Notes: generated from the letters alone by a model not told the origin. A stretch of 64,000 bases of DNA from Litorimonas sp051251645 (GCA_051251645.1 JBPOEY010000004.1:62001-126000); one strand, 5' to 3'; counted from the first letter of the stretch, positions 16,222 to 25,857 are shown. Made by a program: numbers and translations.

Positions 16222-17685
16222 ATGCCGGACCTCCGCTCCGTCCTATTTGTTATTGGCCTCATGGCGTCCGCCATGGGGCTTTTGATGTTTGTGCCGATGG
16301 TCGTGGATTTGATCTATCAGGATCGGTCGTGGCAGGCCTTTGCGATTTCAGGCCTCGTTGTGACTTTGATTGGCGGCGCGTTGGCAACCGCAACCTATAG
16401 CCCCAAGCCGGATATTCGCGCCCGCGGGGCGTTCGTTCTGACAGTCTTTTCTTGGATTGTGCTGGCGGTCCTCGCGGCCTTGCCCTTCTTGCTTGATCCC
16501 GTCCGGCTAAGTTTTACTGACGCTTTGTTCGAAGCGACCTCGGGCATTACGACCACGGGCGCGACCGTGCTGACGGGGTTGGACGATCTGCCGAAAGGTA
16601 TTTTGATTTGGCGGGCCATGTTGCAATGGATCGGGGGGATCGGCATCATTGTCACCGCCATGGCGATTTTGCCCATGCTCGGCGTCGGCGGGATGCAGCT
16701 CTTCCGCCTCGAGAGTTCCGACGTTGGCGAGAAAATCTTGCCGCGCGCGCAGAGCATCGCCGTAACAATTGCGTTGATTTATTTCGGTCTGACTATGGCC
16801 TGTGCCATCGCTTATATGTGGACAGGGATGAGCAGCTTCGATGCGTTTGCCCATGCCATGACGACGATTGCGACGGGGGGCTATTCAACGTCGGATGCGT
16901 CCATGGGCGGGTTTATGGATGATGGCGCGGATATCGTGTGTATGATTTTTATGCTGCTCGGCGCGCTGCCATTCGGGATGTATATGCTGATGGTTCGGCG
17001 CGGGCAGCTCGATGCCCCGATTCGGGATCCTCAAGTGCGCGCGTTCCTCAGCGTCATTGCCGTCTTGAGCCTGCTGATCCTCGTCGCGTTAATCACGTCG
17101 GGCGCACCAGAGAGCGAGCTCGGCGTGTTCCATTCGCTGCGCCTGTCCGCGTTTAATACGATCTCTGTTGTGACCGGGACGGGGTATGCCACGGCGGATT
17201 ATATGGGGTGGGGGCCGATGGCCGTCGGGGCGTTTTTCTTCTTCATGTTTATTGGCGGCTGTGCGGGCTCGACGGCCTGTTCGATCAAAATCTTTCGCTA
17301 CCAAGTCGCGATGGAAGCCCTTCGTGCCTACTTGTTCCGCATGCCGCGTCCGCATGCGATTGCGCCGATGCGCTATGGCGGGCGGCCCCTGCCAGACGCG
17401 GTTGTCTATTCCGTTTTGGGTTATTTCTTTTTGTTTTTTGTGACTGTGGCAGTCACAGCCGCTTTGCTCGGCGCGCTTGGTCTTGATCCCGTCACAGCGT
17501 GGAGCGGCGCCGCTAGCGCCGTCGCCAACGTTGGTCCGGGCCTCGGCGACATTATTGGGCCGAGCGGAACCTATCAGGATTTACCGGGCATGGCGAAATG
17601 GGTGCTGCTGACAGGGATGATCGTCGGGCGGCTCGAAATTGTGACCGCGCTCGTTGTCATGACGCCAGGGTTTTGGCGCGCATAA
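16222..17685 (+). CDS. trkH: Trk potassium uptake system membrane protein TrkH
   Basis: The pore subunit of a K+ transporter, 487 aa. It contains the four P-loop repeats of the SKT family: 'ATSGITTTGATV', 'MTTIATGGYST', 'NTISVVTGTGYAT' and 'SAVANVGPGLG', each with the selectivity Gly. 'RAMLQWIGGIGIIV' is a family hallmark, and the C-terminus 'TGMIVGRLEIVTALVV' fits. The frame is open further upstream but that part overlaps the divergent peptidase; the ATG at MPDLRS fits the family. No trkA neighbour is present, so the regulatory subunit must be elsewhere. Confidence 0.93.
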   Translation: MPDLRSVLFVIGLMASAMGLLMFVPMVVDLIYQDRSWQAFAISGLVVTLIGGALATATYSPKPDIRARGAFVLTVFSWIVLAVLAALPFLLDPVRLSFTDALFEATSGITTTGATVLTGLDDLPKGILIWRAMLQWIGGIGIIVTAMAILPMLGVGGMQLFRLESSDVGEKILPRAQSIAVTIALIYFGLTMACAIAYMWTGMSSFDAFAHAMTTIATGGYSTSDASMGGFMDDGADIVCMIFMLLGALPFGMYMLMVRRGQLDAPIRDPQVRAFLSVIAVLSLLILVALITSGAPESELGVFHSLRLSAFNTISVVTGTGYATADYMGWGPMAVGAFFFFMFIGGCAGSTACSIKIFRYQVAMEALRAYLFRMPRPHAIAPMRYGGRPLPDAVVYSVLGYFFLFFVTVAVTAALLGALGLDPVTAWSGAASAVANVGPGLGDIIGPSGTYQDLPGMAKWVLLTGMIVGRLEIVTALVVMTPGFWRA

Positions 17686-17737
17686 GCGGCTTCTCGCCGC
17701 AAGCGGATGCGCCCGTAGGCGCTCATTCAATCGCAGT

Positions 17738-18655
17738 TTAAGTCTTCTCAACATCCGTCACTGGAAACACAAATTCGACATCACAAAACTCGCATTTCGC
17801 CCGAATGTTGCCGTCTTCATCCGCCATGTCAGCAATCGCATCTGCGTCGAAATTATCCAGTGTGGCTTGCAACCGTTCGCGTGAACAGCGGCACTCGGCA
17901 CTGACGAGGGATCGGTCGAGCACATGCACGCCGTCCTCATTAAATAAACGGAACAGCAGCGTCTCCATGGGCAGGTCTGGATCGATCAATTCGGCGTCCG
18001 TGACTGTGCTCATCAGCGCCGTGGCTGTCTGGTAGACATCCCCGGTTTCGCCGCGGGCATCATCTTCGGCGACGCGTTGGATCATCATGCCGCCGCCCGT
18101 CCAGAGCGATCCATTGGCTCCGATCTCTTGACCCACCGCTAAGCGCATCATGGTCGGAATTTGGTCAGATTGCTGGAAGAAATGCTCAGCACAATCTGAC
18201 AAGCGTTTGCCCTCAACCTGAGCTAAGCCCTGATACAGGTCCATGTCCGGCCCTTGGTCGATGGTCATAGAAAATGTGCCGCCACCGAGCAGCGTATCCG
18301 CTCCAGGGGTGCGATTATCTAGTAAGATCGATTTTAAAGCGTCCTCGTCATAGCGCGCATAGCCGCGAATTTGGCCGGCTGTCGTGCAATCCGCCATCAA
18401 GAGGCTGACCGCACCGTCATTTGTGCCGTGACACTGAACGACCAATCGTCCATCGAACTTGAGGGATTGAGCAACAAGGGCGCCGATGATCATGGCTTCG
18501 CCCAGCAGGCGCGCCACAGGGTCAGGATAACGGTCCGCCAGTGCGGTTTGCAGCGCGTCAGGCAGACGCACGGCACGGCCGCGAACAGGCGCGAGCGCGT
18601 CATCATTACCACCGACGGTGAAGACGGTGACTTCATTGAGTGTGTTGTTTTGCAT
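17738..18655 (-). CDS. hslO: Hsp33 redox-regulated chaperone
   Basis: Cytosolic holdase that becomes active when oxidants form disulfides at its zinc centre. The four zinc cysteines are C255-x-C257 and C288-x2-C291, in CRCSRERL and AKCEFCDVEF, in the exact Hsp33 spacing. N-terminal substrate domain features include 'LLGEAMIIGALVAQSLKFDGRLVVQ' and 'GGGTFSMTIDQG'. Length (305 aa) is normal, with a slightly acidic C-terminal tail. Convergent with trkH. Confidence 0.93.
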   Translation of the reverse strand: MQNNTLNEVTVFTVGGNDDALAPVRGRAVRLPDALQTALADRYPDPVARLLGEAMIIGALVAQSLKFDGRLVVQCHGTNDGAVSLLMADCTTAGQIRGYARYDEDALKSILLDNRTPGADTLLGGGTFSMTIDQGPDMDLYQGLAQVEGKRLSDCAEHFFQQSDQIPTMMRLAVGQEIGANGSLWTGGGMMIQRVAEDDARGETGDVYQTATALMSTVTDAELIDPDLPMETLLFRLFNEDGVHVLDRSLVSAECRCSRERLQATLDNFDADAIADMADEDGNIRAKCEFCDVEFVFPVTDVEKT

Positions 18656-18737
18656 GGCGCGGATGTGGGGGCGGTTGGAGGATAGTCAAGGTGTGGCCCG
18701 CTTGCCTGCTATACCCGTGAAAAGCATTGATTGATCA

Positions 18738-18853
18738 GGGTCAGACGTCGGCGTCTCCGAGATGTTTCCTTCAAAAAATTTAAGCCACGCCTTCGGCATG
18801 ACATTTACATGTTCCTTACTTAAGGTCTAAAGCGCCAACAGAATGTCTGACCC
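18738..18853. repeat. Inverted repeat pair GGGTCAGAC / GTCTGACCC
   Basis: Perfect 9-bp arms (18738-18746 and 18845-18853) enclose ~98 bases that are richer in A+T than the flanks. The element lies between the hslO start and the hydrolase gene, so it may belong to the promoter. It may instead be a small mobile remnant; I see no coding capacity inside. Confidence 0.4.
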
Positions 18854-18877
18854 GTATTGCTCCTTGATTGTGTACAT

Positions 18878-20428
18878 ATGACGAATTTTCTTCGAGCGAC
18901 CGGTATGAGTTGCGTCTGCCTCTTCCTCACTCTTTTGTTGTCAGGATGCGAGCCCAATTCCACTATAACCGAAGCGGATCTGGCGGAAACCATTGACACG
19001 GCCGCGTCTTCAGCCGATCCGACTTTTGATGTAGCACACCTCGAAGCCAATTTGCTTGAACTGGTCCGCCATTACTCTGTCCCTGGAATGTCTGTTGTGG
19101 TTCTCGAAGATGGCGTAGCTGTTTATGAGTCCGGATTTGGGGTGAGGGATATTGAAAGCGCCGCTCCGATCACATCGGACACGCTCTTTCGCGCTGGATC
19201 TGTGACCAAGCAGTTCACGGCGGCGCTTATCGGTATGGCGGAAGATGCCGGACAGCTTACGCTCAATGATAATCCGGCCCAATATCTTGATCGTGTCGAG
19301 ATTAGTGGGCAAAAGCCTGATCAACCAATCCGAATTGAGAATCTCCTGACACATACGTCGGGTCTGGGAAATATGGATGGTTCTTTGGTGTTCTTCCCGC
19401 TTAAAGATCGACAGGATGCCTTGTCACGACTCCCACATTTGCCCGTCACAATTGGGGCGGACGAAGCATTTTCATATAGTAATATGGGCTACACGCTGGC
19501 GGGGCTAATCGCAGCGCCAGACGGATTTGACGTGGCGTTGCAACAAAAAATCCTCGCGCCTTTGGGGATGTCCAGTTCGACGATGTCTTTCGAGCGAATG
19601 AGTGATGAGGGTGACATTGCGCAAGGTTATGCCATGGTCGACGGCGCGGCAGTTCCTGTGGGTTATGAAAATATGAGATTTGCAGGCCCGGCCGGCGGTC
19701 TCAACACCACAGCGTCTGATTTAGGAAGATGGATTGCCTTTCTGTTAAACGATGGCATTCACGACGGTCAATCCTTGCTTTCGCGTGATTTTATTCATCG
19801 CGCGACAAGCCCGCAATGGCCCAAGCCGGAGGATATGTCAGGTCCAGTTTCGGGTTATGGATACGGGTTTTTCATTGATGAGTTCGAAGGTGCTATGCGG
19901 ATTACCCATGGCGGAAATACATCAGGTTTTAGTAGTCTAGTTGATTTCATTCCGGACCTGAACATTGGCGTTGCCATTATGACCAATCAACAAAACTCTG
20001 ATATCGTCTATCAGGCAGCCAACATTGTTTATGCCCATATTTTGGATTTGGACCCCATCGATATTGGGCAGATTGAACGGCAGGTTTCAGACGGACGAGG
20101 AGACAATGAGGCTGCAGCGGCATCAGCGTCAGATAGTCCTGAAATGGACCTTGAGACGTTCACCGGCACATATTTTGAACCCGGTTACGGGAATATTCGG
20201 ATACGCCAAAAAGACGGGAAGTTATTGGCCGATTTCCCAGATTTTACCCTCCCTGCGCAATATGTGGGTGAAAACCGCTTTATCCTCAACTGGACGGCAG
20301 ACCTTCATCAGAACATCCCAAGTTTCGAAATGGGCTTCGTTCTAGATACAGACGACAAAGTGACAGGATTCACGCTTCCCCTGCGTCTAGGCGATGAGTT
20401 TTTTGTGCGCGTGACAGACCCGGGTTAG
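18878..20428 (+). CDS. Serine hydrolase of the beta-lactamase/class C fold, lipoprotein
   Basis: A 516-aa PF00144-type hydrolase (esterase, D-aminopeptidase or related; antibiotic hydrolysis is not implied). The lipobox LLSGC (Cys24) anchors it to a membrane. Motifs: AGSVTKQFTA with nucleophile S108 and K111; SYSNMGYTLAG with the Tyr-x-Asn pair near 200; and ITHGGNTSGF, the HxG counterpart of KTG, near 350. A C-terminal lipocalin-like domain (~420-516) follows, as in many family members. I use the ATG at MTNFLR. Composition is a little richer in A+T than its neighbours. Confidence 0.86.
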   Translation: MTNFLRATGMSCVCLFLTLLLSGCEPNSTITEADLAETIDTAASSADPTFDVAHLEANLLELVRHYSVPGMSVVVLEDGVAVYESGFGVRDIESAAPITSDTLFRAGSVTKQFTAALIGMAEDAGQLTLNDNPAQYLDRVEISGQKPDQPIRIENLLTHTSGLGNMDGSLVFFPLKDRQDALSRLPHLPVTIGADEAFSYSNMGYTLAGLIAAPDGFDVALQQKILAPLGMSSSTMSFERMSDEGDIAQGYAMVDGAAVPVGYENMRFAGPAGGLNTTASDLGRWIAFLLNDGIHDGQSLLSRDFIHRATSPQWPKPEDMSGPVSGYGYGFFIDEFEGAMRITHGGNTSGFSSLVDFIPDLNIGVAIMTNQQNSDIVYQAANIVYAHILDLDPIDIGQIERQVSDGRGDNEAAAASASDSPEMDLETFTGTYFEPGYGNIRIRQKDGKLLADFPDFTLPAQYVGENRFILNWTADLHQNIPSFEMGFVLDTDDKVTGFTLPLRLGDEFFVRVTDPG

Positions 20429-20455
20429 AGGTCTGCAATATTAGCGTCGAAACAG

Positions 20456-21262
20456 TTACCGGCCTTTCCAAACCGGGGGACGTTTTTGCAAGAACGCCAT
20501 CGGCCCTTCGCGCATATCTTCTGTCTGTGCGACGCGACCGAAGGCATGCTGCCCGGCATTCATCAGCTCAGCATCCGTCGCGTCAAAGGCTTGGCGTGTC
20601 ACCGCGAGGGACTCCCGCACCGCAATCGGCGCATTGGCCGTGATCTGTTTGGCGAGCGACATCGACTCAGCCATGACTTGATCCAGCGGCACGAGCCGGT
20701 TGACGAGACCATGTTGCAACGCCGTCTTAGCATCAATTGGATCGCCCGTGGCGACCATTTCCATAGCGATGGCTTGCGGAATGCGGCGCGCGAGGCGGTG
20801 AACGCCGCCCGCGGCAGCAACGAGTGAGCGTTTGACTTCCGGAAGACCGAACCGCGCGGCGTCGTCTGCAACAACCATGTCAGACGCGAGCGCCAATTCC
20901 ATGCCGCCTGCGAGCGCGCTACCTTTAACCGCCGCGATCCACGGCTTCTTGCGTTTGGATGAAACATAGCCCGCAAAGCCACCGTCTTTCGTCGACAGTA
21001 AATGACCTCTGCCTTCGCTGATGGCTTTGAGGTCCGCGCCCGCGCAGAAGGTTTTGTCGTTCGAGCTGGTCAGGATCGCGACCCAAACATCGTCATCCGC
21101 CTCCACATCCTTCACCACCCAATCCAGAGCTTCGGCGAGTTCCGGCGACACGGCATTGCGCTTTTCGGGGCGATTTAACGTGACGATCGCGATGTTTCCG
21201 TCGCGCTCATACTGGATCAGACTGCCGACGCCGTCTGGCTTGGGGGTGGGTTTATCGCTCAT
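20456..21262 (-). CDS. Enoyl-CoA hydratase/isomerase family protein (crotonase)
   Basis: A 268-aa crotonase-fold enzyme for acyl-CoA metabolism. 'TLNRPEKRNAVSPEL' is the CoA-binding start, 'TFCAGADLKAI' supplies the first oxyanion-hole strand, 'GSALAGGMELALASDMVVA' the second, and 'FGLPEVKRSLVAAAGG' holds the catalytic Glu position. Only one of the two classic hydratase glutamates is obvious, so isomerase or hydrolase activity cannot be excluded. Convergent with the preceding hydrolase and divergent from CYP153, which suggests fatty acid breakdown. Confidence 0.87.
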   Translation of the reverse strand: MSDKPTPKPDGVGSLIQYERDGNIAIVTLNRPEKRNAVSPELAEALDWVVKDVEADDDVWVAILTSSNDKTFCAGADLKAISEGRGHLLSTKDGGFAGYVSSKRKKPWIAAVKGSALAGGMELALASDMVVADDAARFGLPEVKRSLVAAAGGVHRLARRIPQAIAMEMVATGDPIDAKTALQHGLVNRLVPLDQVMAESMSLAKQITANAPIAVRESLAVTRQAFDATDAELMNAGQHAFGRVAQTEDMREGPMAFLQKRPPVWKGR

Positions 21263-21440
21263 GGGGGGCTCCTTTTGTGGCCTACTTAGCGTGTTCTGAC
21301 GGGCGGACGTAGCGCAAAGCGCGATTGATTATGTCTCTGATGGCCGCCTTTAGTCTGCTGCATAATCGCCATTCACGCTCCGCAATTGACGCGGGGGTGA
21401 ATTGGCCTACCGTGTCCTGAAAATACAGGGGAGAGACGTA

Positions 21441-22691
21441 ATGGGTCAGGCAGCTTTAAAAGGGGCAGGCATTCCCGACCCCTATTCTCTTCCATTAGAA
21501 ACGCTGGATGTGTCGAAAGCAGGACTGTTTGAAGCCAACGCGCACGGCGAATATTTCCGCCGCTTGCGCAAAGAAGCGCCGATCCATTATTGTCCGGACA
21601 GCATGCACGGCGCCTATTGGTCGATCACCACCTATGACGACATTATGGCGGTCGATACCAATCATGCGGACTTTTCCAGTCAGGACAATATCGTCATTGG
21701 TGACGCGCCGGAAGATTTCGTTACGCCGATGTTTATCGCGCAGGACCCGCCTGTGCATGATGATCAACGCAAGGCGGCACAGCCCGCGGTGCAACGTCCG
21801 CAGCTCGCAATCTTAGAGCCGCAAATCCGCGCCCATGTCTGCGACATTCTCGATAATTTGCCGGAGGGCGAGTTCAATTGGGTTGACACGGTCTCGCGCG
21901 AACTGACGGCACGCATGCTTGCGACCTTGTTTGATATTCCACAACAGGACCGCCTCAAGCTCACCCACTGGTCAGACGTCACCACAACGGCAGAAGGCGC
22001 CGGGGTTGAAAATGTTGATGAGGAAGCGCGAAAAGCTGAGCTGATGGAATGCTTGCAATATTTTGGTGCGCTGTGGGCCGAGCGATCCGCCAAACCGCCG
22101 CAAATGGATTTCGTCTCCTTGCTGGCGCATAATCCGCACACCAAAGATATGATGAAAGACCCGCTCGAATTCCTCGGCAATCTTATGCTGCTGATTGTCG
22201 GCGGTAACGATACGACCCGCAATTCGATCAGTTCGGGTGTTGTGCAGATGGACCGTAACCCGAGCGAATGGGCGAAGCTTAAGGCGGACCCGTCTCTCAT
22301 TCCCAATATGGTGGCGGAAACGATCCGCTTTCAAACCCCGCTCGGCCATATGCGCCGGACCGCCACGCGTGACGTTGATTTCAAAGGTCACAAAATCCGC
22401 ATGGGTGACCGCGTTGTGATGTGGTATGTGTCCGGCAACCGGGACGAGACATTCTGGGGCGACCCCGATGCCTACCGCATCGACCGCCCGGAGGCCCGCC
22501 GCCATATGAGTTTCGGGTTTGGTATTCACCGCTGCATGGGTAACCGCGTCGGCGAAATGCAACTCCGCATTCTCTGGGAAGAAGTGCTCAAACGGTTTGA
22601 CCGTATTGACGTTATTGGAGAGCCCAAGCGTGTGGCCAGTAATTTCGTGATGGGCTTTGACGAGGTGATGACGCGGGTGCATTCAAATTAG
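21441..22691 (+). CDS. Cytochrome P450, CYP153-like alkane hydroxylase
   Basis: A soluble bacterial P450 of 416 aa. The I-helix oxygen-activation motif is VGGNDTTRNS (253-262), ETIRF carries the ExxR Glu/Arg, and the heme ligand is C365 in FGFGIHRCMGNR. 'FRRLRKEAPIHYC', 'YWSITTYDDIMAVDTNH' and 'LRILWEEVLKRF' are the features I associate with CYP153, which hydroxylates the terminal carbon of medium-chain alkanes. It needs a ferredoxin and reductase, and neither is nearby. The ATG has AGGGGAGAG upstream; an earlier TTG would add 13 unneeded residues. Family call P450 is certain, CYP153 likely. Confidence 0.88.
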   Translation: MGQAALKGAGIPDPYSLPLETLDVSKAGLFEANAHGEYFRRLRKEAPIHYCPDSMHGAYWSITTYDDIMAVDTNHADFSSQDNIVIGDAPEDFVTPMFIAQDPPVHDDQRKAAQPAVQRPQLAILEPQIRAHVCDILDNLPEGEFNWVDTVSRELTARMLATLFDIPQQDRLKLTHWSDVTTTAEGAGVENVDEEARKAELMECLQYFGALWAERSAKPPQMDFVSLLAHNPHTKDMMKDPLEFLGNLMLLIVGGNDTTRNSISSGVVQMDRNPSEWAKLKADPSLIPNMVAETIRFQTPLGHMRRTATRDVDFKGHKIRMGDRVVMWYVSGNRDETFWGDPDAYRIDRPEARRHMSFGFGIHRCMGNRVGEMQLRILWEEVLKRFDRIDVIGEPKRVASNFVMGFDEVMTRVHSN

Positions 22692-22764
22692 AGAGTCTCG
22701 ACCATAAAAGAGAGGTGCCGGGCTTTGGCTTTGCATTGCGACTCTTGCTCGTTAAACCGATCCC

Positions 22765-24711
22765 ATGACTGACACTTCCTATCCCGTTCCCGCCGCTTTC
22801 GCCGCAAAGGCAAACGTGACCCCGGCTGATTATAAAACGCTTTACGAGCGCTCCATCACAGATCGGGACGACTTCTTCGCTGAACAAGCGGAGCGCGTGC
22901 AATGGATGCGCGCGCCGACCCATGTTGGAAGCTGGTCGTTTGAAAGTCCGGTCAAGATTGAATGGTATAAGGACGGCGTCTTGAACGTCACGGAAAGCTG
23001 TCTCGACCGGCATCTCGACACGCGCGGTGATAAGGTCGCGATCCTATTCGAAGGGGATGAACCGGGCGACAGCCAGACCTTTACCTATACTGAGTTACAC
23101 CGCGAAGTGTGCCGTTTTGCCAATGTGCTGAAAGCGCGCGGCGCCCAAAAGGGCGACCGGATCACGATTTATATGCCGATGATCCCACAAGCGGCCTTTG
23201 CCATGCTGGCTTGCGCACGCATTGGTGCCGCGCATTCCGTTGTGTTCGGGGGGTTTTCGCCCGACGCGCTGGCTGGCCGCATTGTCGATTGTGACAGCCA
23301 TATCCTGATCACGGCGGATGAGGGCGTACGCGGCGGTCGTAAAATCCCGCTCAAGGTCAATGCGGATGCGGCGTGTCAGATCGCGGCGAAGGCGGGCGTA
23401 AGCGTGGATACACAGCTCGTCGTGCGCCGGACAGGGGCCGACATTAAATGGGACGCAGACCGCGATGTCTGGCTGCATGAAGCCGCGGGTAATGTCTCTG
23501 ACGACTGCGCCGCCGAACCGATGCGCGCCGAAGACCCACTCTTCATTCTCTACACGTCCGGCTCAACAGGCCAACCCAAGGGCGTGCTGCACACGTGCGG
23601 CGGCTATCTGGTCTGGGCGGCCATGACGCATGACTATGTGTTCGATCTCAAAGAAGACGACGTTTATTGGTGCTCCGCCGATGTCGGCTGGGTCACGGGG
23701 CATACCTATATCGTCTATGGTCCACTCGCGAACGGGGCGACGACGGTGATGTTTGAAGGTGTGCCGACTTATCCGGATGCATCGCGCTTTTGGCAAATTT
23801 GCGATGACCACAACGTCACACTGTTCTATACGGCCCCCACCGCGATCCGCGCTCTGATGCGCGAAGGCAATGGGCCCGTGACCGCGACCTCGCGCAAAAG
23901 CTTGCGTCTGCTCGGGACTGTCGGTGAACCGATCAACCCCGAAGCGTGGGAGTGGTATTATACCGTGGTCGGGGAGGCGCGCTGTCCGATCATTGACACA
24001 TGGTGGCAGACCGAAACCGGCGGCGCGATGATTGTGCCTCTTCCGGGCACGGTGGATATGAAGCCGGGCGCGGGGACGTTCCCAATGTTCGGAATTGAGC
24101 CCGCACTCGTTGATGCGGAGGGCCAAACTTTGCCCGGTGCAGCCGAAGGCAACCTCATTCTCAAGACCAGCTGGCCGGGTCAAATGCGCACCGTCTATGG
24201 CGACCATGCGCGGTTTGAGCAGACCTATTTCTCCACCTATCCCGGCGCTTATTTCACTGGTGATGGGGCGCGGCGAGATGCGGACGGCACGATCTGGATC
24301 ACGGGTCGCGTTGATGACGTCATCAATGTCTCGGGTCACCGCATGGGCACGGCCGAGGTCGAAGCGGCGCTCGGCAGCCATCCGTCCGTCGCAGAGAGCG
24401 CCGTTGTCGGTTATCCGCATGATATAAAAGGGCAGGGCATTTACGCCTATGTCACGACGACCGCAGGAACTGTTGAGACTGACGGTCTTAAGCGCGATCT
24501 CGTCAAACATGTGCGCAAAGAGATCGGCCCAATTGCCAGCCCGGACATGATCCAGTTCAGTGCTGGATTACCTAAAACCCGGTCCGGAAAAATCATGCGC
24601 CGTATCCTGCGCAAAATTGCCGCGAATGATTACGGCAATCTTGGCGATATTAGCACGCTCGCCGATTCGACTGTTGTCGATGCGCTGGTTGAGGGGCGCG
24701 TAAGCCTATAA
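22765..24711 (+). CDS. acs: Acetyl-CoA synthetase (AMP-forming)
   Basis: Activates acetate to acetyl-CoA through acetyl-AMP. 648 aa, the standard length. Motifs: YTSGSTGQPKGVLHT (the AMP-binding P-loop), 'WWQTETGGAMI', 'GRVDDVINVSGHRMGTAEVE' with the hinge Asp, and TRSGKIMRR near the end with the catalytic Lys that is the usual acetylation site. 'HSVVFGGFSPDALAGRI' and 'EGVPTYPD' mark it as Acs rather than a longer-chain synthetase. It follows CYP153 by 74 bases on the same strand and may be co-transcribed, fitting growth on alkanes or fatty acids. Confidence 0.96.
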   Translation: MTDTSYPVPAAFAAKANVTPADYKTLYERSITDRDDFFAEQAERVQWMRAPTHVGSWSFESPVKIEWYKDGVLNVTESCLDRHLDTRGDKVAILFEGDEPGDSQTFTYTELHREVCRFANVLKARGAQKGDRITIYMPMIPQAAFAMLACARIGAAHSVVFGGFSPDALAGRIVDCDSHILITADEGVRGGRKIPLKVNADAACQIAAKAGVSVDTQLVVRRTGADIKWDADRDVWLHEAAGNVSDDCAAEPMRAEDPLFILYTSGSTGQPKGVLHTCGGYLVWAAMTHDYVFDLKEDDVYWCSADVGWVTGHTYIVYGPLANGATTVMFEGVPTYPDASRFWQICDDHNVTLFYTAPTAIRALMREGNGPVTATSRKSLRLLGTVGEPINPEAWEWYYTVVGEARCPIIDTWWQTETGGAMIVPLPGTVDMKPGAGTFPMFGIEPALVDAEGQTLPGAAEGNLILKTSWPGQMRTVYGDHARFEQTYFSTYPGAYFTGDGARRDADGTIWITGRVDDVINVSGHRMGTAEVEAALGSHPSVAESAVVGYPHDIKGQGIYAYVTTTAGTVETDGLKRDLVKHVRKEIGPIASPDMIQFSAGLPKTRSGKIMRRILRKIAANDYGNLGDISTLADSTVVDALVEGRVSL

Positions 24712-24730
24712 TCTCTTTAGGTTCGCGCGG

Positions 24731-25729
24731 TTATTTATCTCCGAGATCAATGGCCGTTACATTGTTCATGAAACTCTCATAATAGTAGACGGTGACCTGT
24801 CGGCCGTTCCCGGCGACCATCTCTTCGGTGACAAATTCTTCGAAATAGGTGCGGTTATCTTCTGCATCTTCTAAATAAAATGTTCCGGGCAGGTCACCCA
24901 TGGTGACAGAGGCCTCTTGCATGAGGCCGCTCGCAGATTTGTAGTCCCGAAGATCTTCACGGTTTTCTGTGTCATATAGAAAGCCGGACTCGAGCTCCAT
25001 TTCGACAATATTTAAGACTAAATCGCTGGTATAATTGATCGAAATTGTCTCGTTCAAACGTGTGTAGAGCGCGTTGGTGTCGACCGCCACTGCTTCAACA
25101 TTCAGCGTGAAGCTTGCCTGCATCTCGCGTTTAGGAAATTCTAGCGTGATGGAATAGATCGGATAGGGCCCATCCTCAATACTGCTCAGGATCCCGGTCT
25201 CCGTTAATATGTCATCCGGATCGGCGGCACCAACGTCTTCATATTCAGAGGCATTGAGAGGGTTGGGCGTATATCGATCTTCGAAAAATAATGTTCGCCC
25301 ATTCTTAAAGACGGTATATTGCGCCGGTGTTTTCAACTTTACCGTATAAATATTATCTGCGTCTTGCCAGACATCGGTCTCGGTCTTGAACAGTTGAACC
25401 GGGTCACTATCGGGTCCGAATAATTCAATTTGATCTGACGCCCCGACGATAAGGTAGGCGATGGACGTGCTGTCCATATCTTGCATGTTCTCGAGTGGGA
25501 TGCCGACTTCAAAGAGGCGAACACATTCCTCGAGGACGTCCGACCATGTGTAACCCGCCGTCGCGATGCAGCCGTGGATATCGCGGTCCCCCCCCACATC
25601 CATGACCTCAATGATGGGGTCGGTCACGTCTTTAACAGTCACCTCACGCTCAGTTTCGGTCGTCGCGTTGTTACACGCGGCCAATGCGATAAAGAGTGCA
25701 GTAGAGGTGAGCCGTATGACAAATTTCAT
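24731..25729 (-). CDS. Predicted lipoprotein, unknown family
   Basis: 332 aa starting MKFVIRLTSTALFIALAAC, with lipobox Cys19. The rest is a beta-rich, acidic exported domain with scattered aromatic residues (for example 'YTVFKNGRTLFFEDRYTPNP', 'ITLEFPKREMQASFTLN'). Three Cys near the start of the mature region ('IHGCIATAGYTWSDVLEECVRLFE') resemble a small conserved motif that I cannot name. An upstream in-frame ATG adds 16 residues before the signal and was rejected. Base composition is richer in A+T than the neighbours. No function proposed. Confidence 0.72.
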   Translation of the reverse strand: MKFVIRLTSTALFIALAACNNATTETEREVTVKDVTDPIIEVMDVGGDRDIHGCIATAGYTWSDVLEECVRLFEVGIPLENMQDMDSTSIAYLIVGASDQIELFGPDSDPVQLFKTETDVWQDADNIYTVKLKTPAQYTVFKNGRTLFFEDRYTPNPLNASEYEDVGAADPDDILTETGILSSIEDGPYPIYSITLEFPKREMQASFTLNVEAVAVDTNALYTRLNETISINYTSDLVLNIVEMELESGFLYDTENREDLRDYKSASGLMQEASVTMGDLPGTFYLEDAEDNRTYFEEFVTEEMVAGNGRQVTVYYYESFMNNVTAIDLGDK

Positions 25730-25749
25730 GATATTTCCGATCCAGATTA

Positions 25750-25798
25750 GCGTGCCGAAATAATCATAATTTGTCAAAAGACTGAGATATCGGCACGC
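25750..25798. repeat. Inverted repeat upstream of the lipoprotein gene
   Basis: GCGTGCCGA and TCGGCACGC (9-bp perfect arms) flank 31 AT-rich bases. On the minus strand a TTGACA (25777-25772) lies between the arms, so this may be an operator around a promoter for the lipoprotein gene; no good -10 is seen at 17 bases. Confidence 0.4.
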
Positions 25799-25857
25799 GC
25801 AAGGATCAGAGCGGGGTCGACACGAAAATTCAGGGTGAGGTGTCCCCCTCTAGACGC

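Noticed and set aside
23563..24510. 315-aa minus-strand ORF inside acs
   Set aside because: Antisense shadow of a highly conserved gene in G+C-rich DNA; no start signal or family features.
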